Assembly: GCA_964648465.1 (NCBI GenBank)
Contig: CAZYMU010000023.1
Span: 1-49,238 of the forward strand
From: Aminicenans sp964648465
Lineage (GTDB): Bacteria; Acidobacteriota; Aminicenantia; Aminicenantales; Aminicenantaceae
DNA: 49,238 bases
Direction: 5' to 3'
The notes beneath the pieces are model-generated. The model had not been told where the DNA came from. It saw only the letters and a list, made by a program, of their open reading frames with translations, and searched no databases. Of the stretch, positions 34,689-43,041 are shown one piece after another. A program made the position numbers and the translations under genes. The stretch's first letter is position 1. Every line of letters starts with the position of its first letter.

Positions 34689-35182
34689 AAAAAGGAAAAG
34701 TATGGAAATATGGGGATGATGTCAACACGGATGTCATCTTTCCCGGAAAATATACATATTCAATCCTTGAACCGGAAGAAATGGCGCAGCATGCGCTTGA
34801 GGATTTAGACCCTGGCTTTGCCGGGAGTGTTAAACCGGGAGATATTATTGTTGCAGGGAAAAATTTCGGATGCGGAAGCTCAAGAGAGCAGGCTGCAACA
34901 TGCTTGAAGCATGCTGGTATTCAAGCATTAATAGCTAAGTCGTTTGCCAGGATTTTTTTTCGTAACGCAATAAACCAGGGACTGCCGGTAATACAGTGTG
35001 CAGAAGCAGTTGAAAACATAGAAAACGGGGAAGAAATAGAGATTGAATTTGCGGGGGGAAAAATAAGGACCGAAAAAGGCGATTTCGAATTCCCCCCACT
35101 TCCTGAATCGGTCTTGGGAATTCTGAAAGAAGGAGGCCTTATTCCTTATACAAGGAAGAAATTGAATAGACTATTAGCCTGA
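34685..35182 (+). CDS. aconitase-superfamily small subunit, LeuD-type 1
   Basis: Swivel-domain partner of the preceding gene, 165 residues. It has the NTDVIFPGKYTY loop that sets substrate choice in this family and the GKNFGCGSSREQA motif. Overlaps LeuC1 as ATGA, so the two are made together. Its stop codon lies inside the left end of repeat copy C. Confidence 0.85.
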   Translation: MKKGKVWKYGDDVNTDVIFPGKYTYSILEPEEMAQHALEDLDPGFAGSVKPGDIIVAGKNFGCGSSREQAATCLKHAGIQALIAKSFARIFFRNAINQGLPVIQCAEAVENIENGEEIEIEFAGGKIRTEKGDFEFPPLPESVLGILKEGGLIPYTRKKLNRLLA

Positions 35183-35431
35183 ACTATTCATAAAAAATTT
35201 CGATACTTAAGATAACAATATTAATATCAAGATGTTAACTTTATTTTTCAGGAACGTCATGATGACACTTTCATTCGGGAAGCCACTTCTATTTATAATC
35301 CACATTTTTTACCTTCCAGTCGAGCCGATCTTACTGCATCTGCTTCGTTACACTCCATTCGTGGTGAATGACCACAACTTCATGCGCTGTGCTTTGCATC
35401 TGCAGCAAGCTTGGCTCGTGAATAATCCAGG
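35178..35431. repeat. 250-bp intergenic element with terminal inverted repeats, copy C
   Basis: The left end, CCTGAACTATTCATAA (35178-35193), and the right end, CGTGAATAATCCAGG (35417-35431), form an imperfect inverted repeat. They match the ends of copies A, B and E. Bases 35304-35340 are similar, inverted, to 34-69. The element has landed in the middle of the LeuCD1/dehydrogenase cluster and covers the LeuD1 stop codon. A 91-codon frame crosses it at 35232, but it has no recognisable product and I do not call it. Confidence 0.7.
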
Positions 35432-35519
35432 TTTGTTAAATAATAAACCTATTATGTGTTATATTTTAACAATGAATTTTTACAAGACAAGTTTAATCTT
35501 TAAATGAAAGGAGAATTAG

Positions 35520-36635
35520 ATGGCTAAATACAAAATTGCTGTCTTGCCGGGTGACGGGGTCGGAAAAGACGTAATAAAAGCAGCAATGATTGTACTGGAA
35601 AGAATTAACTTTGATGCTGAATATCTGTATGGAGATGTCGGCTGGGAATTCTGGTGCAAAGAAGGGAACCCGCTCCCTGAAAGGACAATACAATTACTTG
35701 AGGAAACGGATGCCTGCCTTTTTGGTGCAATTACATCAAAACCGAAAAAAGATGCATTAAGAGAACTCAACCCTGAATTGAAAGACAAGGGGTATTCATA
35801 TTTCAGCCCCATTGTCCGCTTGCGGCAGGAATTTGACCTTTATACAAATTTAAGGCCGTGCAAGGCTTATCCCGGTAATCCTCTTAACTACAGGGATGAC
35901 ATTAATCTGGTAATGTTCAGGGAGAATACCGAAGGTATGTATGCCGGAGTAGAGTTTTACCCTCTTCCAGAGGAAGTAAGGCATGCACTGCTTATTCATC
36001 CTAAGATGAAGAAATTTGAGGATCTTCCTGCTGAAGAAATTTCTCTTTCAACAAGGATCATGACAAAAAAGGCCTGCACTAGAATACTAAAGAGTGCTTT
36101 TGAATATGCCCGCAAGTACAAGCGAAAGTCTGTCACAATTGTTGAGAAACCGAATGTTTTGAGAGAAACAGGCGGTTTTTTTCTTGATATAGCCAGAAAG
36201 ACTGCAGAGGAATATCCTGATGTTGAGTTCTGGGAAGCAAATGTTGATGCCATGGCGATGTGGCTTGTGAAGAATCCCCAGGACTATAGTGTTTTAGTTG
36301 CAGAAAATCTGTTTGGGGATATCATTTCAGACCTTGCTGCCCAGCTTATTGGTGGATTGGGATTTGCCTGCAGCGGGAATATTGGTGATAATTATGCTCT
36401 GTTTGAACCGACACATGGCTCTGCGCCTAAATATACAGGGATGTACAAGGTGAATCCTATTGCTACGCTGCTGGCTGTAAAAATGATGCTTGAATGGCTG
36501 AGCGAATATAATAAGGCTCAAAGCCTGGAAATGGCTGTGGCGGAAGTAATAAAAGAGGGAAAAGTCAGGACTTATGACCTGGGTGGAAATTTGTCAACAC
36601 TTGATGTTGCCCGGGAAGTAGCTGGGAAGCTTTAA
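35520..36635 (+). CDS. isocitrate/isopropylmalate-type beta-decarboxylating dehydrogenase
   Basis: This 371-residue NAD(P)-dependent dehydrogenase oxidises and decarboxylates a 2-hydroxy tri- or dicarboxylate. Visible are the GDGVGKDV opening, substrate arginines in RLRQEFDLYTNLRPCKAY, FRENTEGMYAGVE, the catalytic lysine in EKPNVLRET, metal aspartates in NLFGDIISDLAAQ and the cofactor loop EPTHGSAPKYTG. The layout resembles NAD-isocitrate and homoisocitrate dehydrogenases as much as LeuB. AAAGGAGA precedes the ATG. It lies between two LeuCD pairs, so it probably acts on the product of one of them. Confidence 0.85.
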   Translation: MAKYKIAVLPGDGVGKDVIKAAMIVLERINFDAEYLYGDVGWEFWCKEGNPLPERTIQLLEETDACLFGAITSKPKKDALRELNPELKDKGYSYFSPIVRLRQEFDLYTNLRPCKAYPGNPLNYRDDINLVMFRENTEGMYAGVEFYPLPEEVRHALLIHPKMKKFEDLPAEEISLSTRIMTKKACTRILKSAFEYARKYKRKSVTIVEKPNVLRETGGFFLDIARKTAEEYPDVEFWEANVDAMAMWLVKNPQDYSVLVAENLFGDIISDLAAQLIGGLGFACSGNIGDNYALFEPTHGSAPKYTGMYKVNPIATLLAVKMMLEWLSEYNKAQSLEMAVAEVIKEGKVRTYDLGGNLSTLDVAREVAGKL

Positions 36636-36703
36636 AAACAGAAGATGTGTCCGGATATGAAAATAAAGCAAAGATAATATTATAATAAAAGGAAAGGTTG
36701 AGA

Positions 36704-37948
36704 ATGACAGTAATAGAAAAAATAATTCAAAACCACACGCAGGATGACGTCAAGCCAGGAAAAATTGTTTGGATGAATCTTGATGTCAGGTCTGCCAGGG
36801 ATTTTGGCGGACCTAATGTAGCAAAAAATTATGAGAGAGAATACGGAAGTGTACCTGTTGAAGACAGCAGTAAGACTTTCTTTACTTTTGATCTATGTGT
36901 TCCAGCCTGTTCTCTCAAGTATGCTGATAACCAACAGATCTGCCGAGAGTTTGCAAGGAAGCAGAACATCAAAGTTTTTGATGTAGATGCAGGAATAGGT
37001 TCCCATGTTCTGATTGAGCAAGGGCTGGCTTCATCTGGATCTACAGTTGTGGGGACAGACAGCCATATGAACATCCTCGGGGCTGTGGGATCTTTTGGCC
37101 AGGGAATGGGAGATGTGGACATTGCCTTCGCTTTTAGGACAGGAAAAACCTGGTTTGAAATTCCTGAAACAACCAAAGTCCTGCTCAAGGGAAAATTCTC
37201 CTGGCCTGTCTTGGCGAAAGATTTGACTCTATATGTTCTGAAGAAACTGGGGACAGAAAAAGGGGCGTTGAAAGCCGTAGAATTTTACGGGGAATCGGTG
37301 AAAGGGTTATCTCTTTCAGGACGAATTACTCTCTGCAGTATGGTCACGGAGATGGCTGGAATTGTTGGATTTATCCCTGAATGTGGAGATTTATTTAGGG
37401 CAGAGATGAAAGAATTATCAGGTAAGGAATATATACATTTTCAGCCTAGCGAGGATGCTTCATATGCGGATGTGGTGGAGATAGATATTAGCGAGTTGGT
37501 CCCTCAAGTGGCGGCTCCTTTTCTTCCGACAAATGTTCATGATGTTTCTGAACTTAAAGACGTGAAAATCGATTCAGGGTTTATTGGATGCTGTACGAAC
37601 GGAAGGATTGAGGATTTTAAGGCTGCAGCAAAGATTTTGAAAGGAAGAAAGGTTAAAAAGGAAGTCATGCTTAAAGTTGTTCCAGCGACAAGGAAAGTTT
37701 ACAAAGAACTACTTGATGGCGGAATACTTAATGACCTCTTTCAAAGCGGTGCCATTATAAGCAATGCAGGTTGTGGAGGATGTGCTGAAGGACATATAGG
37801 CCTGACGGGCAGGGGTGAAGTCCAAATCAGCACAGCCAACAGGAATTTCGAAGGAAAACAGGGGAGAGGAAAGACATACCTGGCAAGTCCTGTGGTTGTA
37901 GCTGCGTCCTGTGTTGTTGGAAATATCGCAAGCCCGGAGGATTTGTAA
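36704..37948 (+). CDS. aconitase-superfamily large subunit, LeuC-type 2 (divergent)
   Basis: This second large subunit (414 residues from ATG 36704; SD GGAAAGG; a TTG two codons upstream is less likely) is only distantly similar to LeuC1. Cluster cysteines are kept in GCCTNGRIED and GCGGCAEGHIG. The substrate segment differs (GTDSHMNILGAVGSFGQGMGD, where LeuC1 has HTTSYGALGAF), so the two dehydratases probably use different substrates. Starts after the dehydrogenase and precedes its own LeuD. Confidence 0.83.
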   Translation: MTVIEKIIQNHTQDDVKPGKIVWMNLDVRSARDFGGPNVAKNYEREYGSVPVEDSSKTFFTFDLCVPACSLKYADNQQICREFARKQNIKVFDVDAGIGSHVLIEQGLASSGSTVVGTDSHMNILGAVGSFGQGMGDVDIAFAFRTGKTWFEIPETTKVLLKGKFSWPVLAKDLTLYVLKKLGTEKGALKAVEFYGESVKGLSLSGRITLCSMVTEMAGIVGFIPECGDLFRAEMKELSGKEYIHFQPSEDASYADVVEIDISELVPQVAAPFLPTNVHDVSELKDVKIDSGFIGCCTNGRIEDFKAAAKILKGRKVKKEVMLKVVPATRKVYKELLDGGILNDLFQSGAIISNAGCGGCAEGHIGLTGRGEVQISTANRNFEGKQGRGKTYLASPVVVAASCVVGNIASPEDL

Positions 37949-37949
37949 G

Positions 37950-38495
37950 ATGGAAAAATTAATCCTTTCAGGAAAAATCTGGGTGCTTTTAGATAGAGAG
38001 GGAAAATTAATTGAAAATATTGATACTGACCAGATTTATCACAACGCATTTCTTCATATAACTGATATATCAAAAATGGGACAATATGCCCTGGGTAATC
38101 TGGAAGGTTGGAAAGACTTTCCCCAGAAAGCCAATCCTGGGGAGATTATCATTGCTGGCAGAAATTTTGGTGCGGGTTCATCCAGGCAGCAGGCAGTCGA
38201 TTGTTTTGTCTCTTTAAACATTGGTTTGATTATTGCTCCTTCTTTTGGAGCTATTTACTTTAGAAATGCCGTGAATTGCGGTTTTCCTGTTTTGAGATGT
38301 CATGACGTTGCTGATCTGGTTGAATGTAAAAAGCTTAAGACTCAAGATGAAATAAGAATAGATCTAAATAAAGGGGAAGGATACAACATCACTCAAAATA
38401 TTACATTTGGTTTTCAACCTTTGAGTTCTGTTCAATATGATATCTATATTGCAGGAGGGTTGTTTTCTTACGCAAAGAGTCAGAAGAAAGGGTAG
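37950..38495 (+). CDS. aconitase-superfamily small subunit, LeuD-type 2
   Basis: This is a 181-residue swivel domain. I set the start at ATG 37950, one base after the LeuC2 stop with CCGGAGG upstream; an in-frame TTG at 37911 would overlap LeuC2. Motifs: ENIDTDQIY loop and GRNFGAGSSRQQA (Ala where most have Cys/Gly), then IIAPSFGAIYFRNAVNCG. Together with LeuC2 it forms the second dehydratase of the cluster. Confidence 0.83.
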   Translation: MEKLILSGKIWVLLDREGKLIENIDTDQIYHNAFLHITDISKMGQYALGNLEGWKDFPQKANPGEIIIAGRNFGAGSSRQQAVDCFVSLNIGLIIAPSFGAIYFRNAVNCGFPVLRCHDVADLVECKKLKTQDEIRIDLNKGEGYNITQNITFGFQPLSSVQYDIYIAGGLFSYAKSQKKG

Positions 38496-38501
38496 ATAAA
38501 T

Positions 38502-39182
38502 TTGATTGTCCTGGCGTTGGATACAACAACATTTGCTGGATCAGCAGCTGTTTTAAAAAAGACGAAGCTGCTGGCAGAAGTAAATATTGACTCTCCGTCA
38601 ACTTATTCGGAAAGACTCCTCCCTAATATCGATTTTATTTTGAAGTCCAATGGCCTGAAGATTAAAAACATAGATGCTTTTTCTATTGCAGTTGGCCCAG
38701 GTTCATTTACAGGGATAAGAATCGGACTGAGTACAATAAAATCTTTTGCATATGCTTCAGGGAAGCCTGTTGCTTCGGTTTCAAGCCTTAAGGCTCTGGC
38801 TTTAAAATTGCAGCACCCACGGAGCCGTCTTATATGCCCTGTTTTGGATGCAAAAAAAAGCGAGATTTATTCTGCGCTTTTTGAGTCAACAGGAAATAGT
38901 CTTCAAGAAGTCCTGGCTCAAGGAGTCTATTCTCCTGACCAATTCTTTTCCTTGCTTCCTTCTCACAGAGTAATCCATTTTATTGGCAACGGAGTAGGGA
39001 TTTATAGGGATAAGATTTATCAATATTTCAAGGATAAAGCCAGATTTTCCGTGAGGTCTTTCTTTATAGCCTATGAAATCGGGCTTTTAGGTTACGAATT
39101 ACTTAAAGCGAATAAAGGGTTGGACTTTCGAGAGATAAAACCTTTATACTTCAGAAAATCTCAGGCGGAGGAAAATCATTAA
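38502..39182 (+). CDS. tsaB: tRNA t6A biosynthesis protein TsaB
   Basis: TsaB partners TsaD and TsaE in forming threonylcarbamoyladenosine at position 37 of ANN-decoding tRNAs. The 226-residue product has the ASKHA-type opening IVLALDTTTFAGSAAVL and the diagnostic VGPGSFTGIRIGLST. The start is TTG at 38502 with GAAAGGG upstream. The 3' end is followed at once by the rimI-like gene, a common pairing. Confidence 0.93.
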   Translation: MIVLALDTTTFAGSAAVLKKTKLLAEVNIDSPSTYSERLLPNIDFILKSNGLKIKNIDAFSIAVGPGSFTGIRIGLSTIKSFAYASGKPVASVSSLKALALKLQHPRSRLICPVLDAKKSEIYSALFESTGNSLQEVLAQGVYSPDQFFSLLPSHRVIHFIGNGVGIYRDKIYQYFKDKARFSVRSFFIAYEIGLLGYELLKANKGLDFREIKPLYFRKSQAEENH

Positions 39183-39222
39183 ACAAACCAAGCTTGATCA
39201 AAATCCTTTTTACCTGAGAAGG

Positions 39223-39654
39223 ATGAAGGAAAAAGACCTCGCTTCAGTGTTGAAAATAGAAAACCTCTCTTTTACAAACCCATGGCATGAAGCTGCTTTT
39301 AAAGGAGAGATAGATAATGATGAAATCTCATTTCCTTATGTAGTTATTCATAGGATTCAGCAAAAAGTAATAGGTTACATTGTTTTATGGCGGGTGAATA
39401 AAGAAGTGCAGATAAGCAATATTGCGATTCATCCTGACTTTAGGAGGCTGGGAATCGGGGAAGCTGTGATACGGCAAGTTCTGGATGAGCTTTGCGGAGA
39501 GAAAGCAGAGTATGTGATCCTGGAAGTCAGGCTGTCTAATTTAGCAGCACAATCTTTGTATAGCAAACTGGGATTTAAAGTTTTAGGCATAAGAAAGGAT
39601 TATTATATAAATCCGGACGAAGATGCGGTCCTGATGGGAAAAAACCTCAAATAA
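39223..39654 (+). CDS. rimI: GNAT acetyltransferase, RimI-like (start uncertain)
   Basis: RimI acetylates the N-terminal alanine of ribosomal protein S18. The GNAT core is clear: VIGYIVLWRV, NIAIHPDFRRLGIGEAVIRQ (acetyl-CoA loop RRLGIG) and EVRLSNLAAQSLYSKLGF. From the ATG the product is 143 residues but lacks the first strand (normally IR-M-x-x-DL). The reading frame stays open back to 39139, encoding NPFYLRRMKEKDL, which supplies that strand. An ATT at 39178, six bases after GGAGG and overlapping the tsaB stop as ATTAA, would give 158 residues. Neighbour tsaB supports the call. Confidence 0.82.
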   Translation: MKEKDLASVLKIENLSFTNPWHEAAFKGEIDNDEISFPYVVIHRIQQKVIGYIVLWRVNKEVQISNIAIHPDFRRLGIGEAVIRQVLDELCGEKAEYVILEVRLSNLAAQSLYSKLGFKVLGIRKDYYINPDEDAVLMGKNLK

Positions 39655-39674
39655 AAACTTTGAATACAGAGATT

Positions 39675-40406
39675 TTAGTATTTGACTTTCATGAGGCATA
39701 AACCTTTGGCAGGAGCTGTTGGGCTTATTAAAGACCTTTTTTTCTCATTGAAAATTTCTTCGATCTTTTTGGGAAACATTTCCCCTTTTCCTATTTCCAA
39801 GAGAGTCCCGACTATTGTCCTGACCATATATCGCAGGAATCCATTAGCTTCAACAGTATAAATAATTTCACTGTCCGTTTTTTTGATATCTGATCGCGTG
39901 ATTTTTCTTACAGGATAAAGCAGTCTGTTTGAAGAAAATGGAGTAAAATCTGCCTCTCGCAAAAATAATGAAGCTGCCTCTTTCATCATTTTTATATCGA
40001 GATGATAAGGCCAGTGAAGGACATATCTGAAGATAAAAGGGCTGAACTTTAAAGAATTTAATATCCTGTACTGATATACTTTTGATTTAGCCATTTTTCT
40101 GGCATGAAAGTCCTTGGCTGCTTTTTGAATGGAGATTATCCTTATATCGTCCGGCAGGATGCTGTTTAAGGCGCGAAAAAGGTCAGCGCTGCTTAATCTG
40201 AGATTCGCATTGAAATGAGCTGTTTGTCCCTGTGCATGGACGCCAGCATCTGTTCTTCCGGAACCGATGACATTGACATTTTTTGAAGCAATTTTTAACA
40301 AAGCCTCTTCTAATGTTCCCTGTATTGTTTTTTTCTCAGGCTGTCTCTGCCAGCCGTGGTAGTCTGTACCGTCATAACTGACTACGATTTTGTAGTTTTG
40401 GAGCAT
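39675..40406 (-). CDS. truA: tRNA pseudouridine(38-40) synthase TruA
   Basis: TruA makes pseudouridine at positions 38-40 of tRNA anticodon arms. The 243-residue length is normal. The catalytic motif GSGRTDAGVHAQGQTAHF is intact (Asp in RTDAGVHA), with YDGTDYHGWQRQ at the N-terminus and GFLRYMVRTIVGTLLEIG in the C-terminal half. It lies 15 bases downstream of the TIGR00725-type gene on the same strand and converges on rimI. Confidence 0.95.
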   Translation of the reverse strand: MLQNYKIVVSYDGTDYHGWQRQPEKKTIQGTLEEALLKIASKNVNVIGSGRTDAGVHAQGQTAHFNANLRLSSADLFRALNSILPDDIRIISIQKAAKDFHARKMAKSKVYQYRILNSLKFSPFIFRYVLHWPYHLDIKMMKEAASLFLREADFTPFSSNRLLYPVRKITRSDIKKTDSEIIYTVEANGFLRYMVRTIVGTLLEIGKGEMFPKKIEEIFNEKKRSLISPTAPAKGLCLMKVKY

Positions 40407-40421
40407 TTTGTTCTATAAGAT

Positions 40422-40898
40422 TCAACGGATCAAGGGATAATAATCCTTAAGTGCTAGATCTACAGCTTCCTCAGCAGATTCAGCTTTTATTACGCCTTCT
40501 ATATCCCATGTTTTGATGCCTATGACTTTTTTCCTATGTACACAGCCATAAGCTATTTCGCTGAGCGTGCCGTATTGTCCGTCTACAGCGATAATAACGT
40601 CTGCATTCATGACAACAAGAGAATTCCGTGTGTATCCTAATCCTGTTGCGATTGCAATATCAATATAACGGTTAGAATCTTTTGGGGAATTGCCTGGAAG
40701 AATTCCCACGGTGAGTCCTCCTTCCTCTTTGGCTCCCCTGGAGGCAGATTCCATTACTCCGCTGAGCCCACCGCAGACAAGAATAGCTCCTTTTCTTGCA
40801 ATGATCTGGCCGATTTTGAAGGCTATCCGGAGTGATTCTGCATCCGGCTTAGCACCACCTATGACTCCGATTCTTATTTTGTTTTTTAATTCCATCAT
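40422..40898 (-). CDS. TIGR00725-type Rossmann protein (LOG/lysine-decarboxylase-like superfamily)
   Basis: This 158-residue protein has the Rossmann opening IRIGVIGGAKPDAES, an LVCGGLSGVMESASRGAKE loop and the VDGQYGTLSEIAYG motif that corresponds to the PGGxGTxxE motif of LOG phosphoribohydrolases. Members are often labelled lysine decarboxylase-like without evidence for that activity. Two ATG codons in tandem mark the start (40898 and 40895); the ribosome site is weak. Likely co-transcribed with truA. Confidence 0.8.
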   Translation of the reverse strand: MMELKNKIRIGVIGGAKPDAESLRIAFKIGQIIARKGAILVCGGLSGVMESASRGAKEEGGLTVGILPGNSPKDSNRYIDIAIATGLGYTRNSLVVMNADVIIAVDGQYGTLSEIAYGCVHRKKVIGIKTWDIEGVIKAESAEEAVDLALKDYYPLIR

Positions 40899-41067
40899 TA
40901 TTTTATCTCAAGGAATAATCCAGTTTAATAATTTCTATAGGATAAATGGATAATATAATAGAAAATTGAAAAGTTCAAACTTTTATGATACACGATTAAG
41001 TTCATAATATTGGTATGTTTTGGGTATTTAGAATGAATTTGGGCTTCTGAATTTAGAATTAGTCATG

Positions 41068-41073
41068 TATACT
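41068..41073 (+). promoter_or_regulatory. candidate -10 box for the 41-46 kb glycosyltransferase cluster
   Basis: TATACT at 41068-41073 lies 19 bases before the first gene of the cluster, with a poor -35 (TTCTGA) 17 bases upstream. It is tentative. Confidence 0.35.
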
Positions 41074-41092
41074 AAAAAACAGGAGAAATATA

Positions 41093-41305
41093 ATGGAGGA
41101 TTTTTTAGAGATAAAATGTATGAAAGAAAAGGATAGGAAAAAGATTATTGAAGAGATTGAAAAGAGAATAGAAGAAAAAAAGAAAGAAGGCCTATTTACA
41201 GAGAATGAAATCCGTGAAATAGAGGAGATGAAGCTTCATCCTCTTCTTGATATTCAGGATATTCAGTATGTCTATGAGAACCATTTATATAAAAATGAGA
41301 CTTGA
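41093..41305 (+). CDS. small charged protein of unknown function
   Basis: This 70-residue protein is highly charged and probably helical (KIIEEIEKRIEEKKKEGLFTENEIREIEEMK). It has no signal peptide or known motif. A good AGGAGA ribosome site precedes the ATG. It opens the glycosyltransferase cluster, so it may be a regulator or scaffold for it; I do not recognise the family. Confidence 0.55.
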   Translation: MEDFLEIKCMKEKDRKKIIEEIEKRIEEKKKEGLFTENEIREIEEMKLHPLLDIQDIQYVYENHLYKNET

Positions 41306-41357
41306 GACTGAGGGGAAAAATCTAGATTTAGATTATTAACTAAAATAGGAGCTTGAA

Positions 41358-41870
41358 ATGCCGGAAAAAAATATAAAGGGAGAAGCCTTTGAAGGTTTCG
41401 AGGAAATAAGTATTGATTATGAAAATATCGATGTAGCGGATATTATGTCACAGATTAAAAGGAAGATTTCCTCCCAGCAGAAAAGCTCTTTACAAGGGGA
41501 ATATTTTGATAGAGGAGAGTCCTCTTTGTATCCTCCTGAATTTGAAGCTGTTGGAGAAGCAAGGTCAAAAATTATAAATTTATTATTGAGAATCATGAGG
41601 CCTTTGACTCCTTTGATCAAGCTGTTAACACTGCCTGTATATCAGGAATTAGCGGAGACAAGACGAAATCTTACCAAAACCACAGAAAGAACTCAAAGGA
41701 CTAAGGAATACACCAAGCTTCTTCATAGTCTCACACACAACATAATTGTTGAACTCACGAAATTGAAGATCGAAGAGGAAAACTTAAAGGTTAAAACCAG
41801 GATAATAGAAAAGGATCTTGAGTTATTACAAAAAAGAGAAAAAGCATTGGAAGAAAAGGTGTTTAAATGA
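41358..41870 (+). CDS. uncharacterised protein with C-terminal coiled coil, linked to glycosyltransferases
   Basis: This 170-residue protein has an acidic N-terminal part, a central mildly hydrophobic stretch (about 75-98: INLLLRIMRPLTPLIKLLTLPVY) and a C-terminal coiled coil (about 100-168). It overlaps the first glycosyltransferase gene as ATGA, so it is translated with it. Proteins with such a PLTPLIK...LPVYQE segment and coiled coil often sit beside glycan genes and may organise the enzymes at the membrane. That is inference. Confidence 0.6.
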   Translation: MPEKNIKGEAFEGFEEISIDYENIDVADIMSQIKRKISSQQKSSLQGEYFDRGESSLYPPEFEAVGEARSKIINLLLRIMRPLTPLIKLLTLPVYQELAETRRNLTKTTERTQRTKEYTKLLHSLTHNIIVELTKLKIEEENLKVKTRIIEKDLELLQKREKALEEKVFK

Positions 41871-43039
41871 AAATTGCCTTTGTCGTACAGAGATATGGGC
41901 TTGAAATAAGTGGTGGTGCAGAACTGCACTGCCGCTGGATTGCGGAGCATATGAAAAAGTATTGTGATGTTGAGGTTTTAACGACAAGGGCTTTTGACTA
42001 TATAACGTGGAAAAATTATTATCCCAGAGGTGAAGATATTATTAATGGCATTCCGGTAAAGAGGTTTTCGGTAAAAAGAGCAAGAAATCCTAGAAAATTC
42101 GGCCGAATCCAAGATTATATTCTGAAGAATGAACACCTTGAGAAAGATGAACTTAAATGGCTGAAGGAAGAAGGCCCCTTTTCTCCAGCCCTACTTAAGT
42201 ATATAAAGAGGCATGAAGATGATTATGATTATTTCATTTTCTACTGCTGCCGGTACTACCACTCATACTGGGGAATAAACACAGTGCCTAATAAAAGCAT
42301 TCTTGTCCCTACTGCTGAACACGATCCTGTGATTCATCTTAAGATATTTAAGGATCTGCTCAAAAAACCGAGAGCCATTATATATCTTACCGAAGAGGAG
42401 AAGAAGATGATCAATTCCCTCTCCCAAAATCAGAATATCCTGGGGGATGTAGTTGGGGTAGGGATTGAAGCTCCTTCCAATTTTTCTGCTGGAGAATTTC
42501 TGCAGAGACACGGAATCAAAGGAGATTACATTATTTATATCGGAAGAATTGATGAAAACAAGGGATGTGATAAACTTTTCGATTATTTTCTTAAGTTCAA
42601 GAGAGAAAAAACTTCCGATATCAGCTTGGCCCTGGTGGGAAGCACTGTATTGAAGATTCCTTCTCATCCTGACATTTTCCATTTGGGTTTTATATCAGAG
42701 GAAGAAAAGTTCTCTGTTCTTGACAGCGCTTTGCTTTTAGTCATGCCTTCTTTTTATGAGAGTCTTTCCATAGTCACTCTTGAGGCGTGGGCTTTGGGAA
42801 AGCCTGTTCTGGCCAATGCTCGGTGTGATGTGCTGAAAGGACAGTGCCTGAGAAGCAACGCGGGTCTTTATTATGAAAATTATGAGGAATTTAAGAGTGC
42901 ATTGGAGATCCTGCTGTCTTCCTCCAGTCTCCGCAAAACAATGGGTGATAACGGCCGCCAATATTTGAATAAGAACTATACATGGGAAATTGTAGAGAAT
43001 AAGTTTTTATCTATCCTTGACCGGCTTGAACAGGAATAA
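41867..43039 (+). CDS. GT4-type glycosyltransferase, paralogue group 1, copy 1
   Basis: This 390-residue GT-B fold enzyme has an N-terminal MKIAFVVQRYGLEISGGAELHC glycine loop, a C-terminal sugar-nucleotide lobe (DYIIYIGRIDENKGCDKLF) and the E-x7-E motif in YESLSIVTLEAW. It is a close paralogue of the gene at 45238. It likely adds a sugar to a surface polysaccharide or glycan; donor and acceptor are unknown. Confidence 0.85.
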   Translation: MKIAFVVQRYGLEISGGAELHCRWIAEHMKKYCDVEVLTTRAFDYITWKNYYPRGEDIINGIPVKRFSVKRARNPRKFGRIQDYILKNEHLEKDELKWLKEEGPFSPALLKYIKRHEDDYDYFIFYCCRYYHSYWGINTVPNKSILVPTAEHDPVIHLKIFKDLLKKPRAIIYLTEEEKKMINSLSQNQNILGDVVGVGIEAPSNFSAGEFLQRHGIKGDYIIYIGRIDENKGCDKLFDYFLKFKREKTSDISLALVGSTVLKIPSHPDIFHLGFISEEEKFSVLDSALLLVMPSFYESLSIVTLEAWALGKPVLANARCDVLKGQCLRSNAGLYYENYEEFKSALEILLSSSSLRKTMGDNGRQYLNKNYTWEIVENKFLSILDRLEQE

Positions 43040-43041
43040 TA

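Noticed and set aside
35232..35507. 91-codon plus-strand frame across repeat copy C
   Set aside because: It crosses the repeat end into unique sequence, lacks a ribosome site and has no homologue I recognise.
40911..40922. GAATAATCCAG matching the repeat end upstream of the TIGR00725-type gene
   Set aside because: Eleven bases without a partner end or element interior; kept only as a possible remnant.
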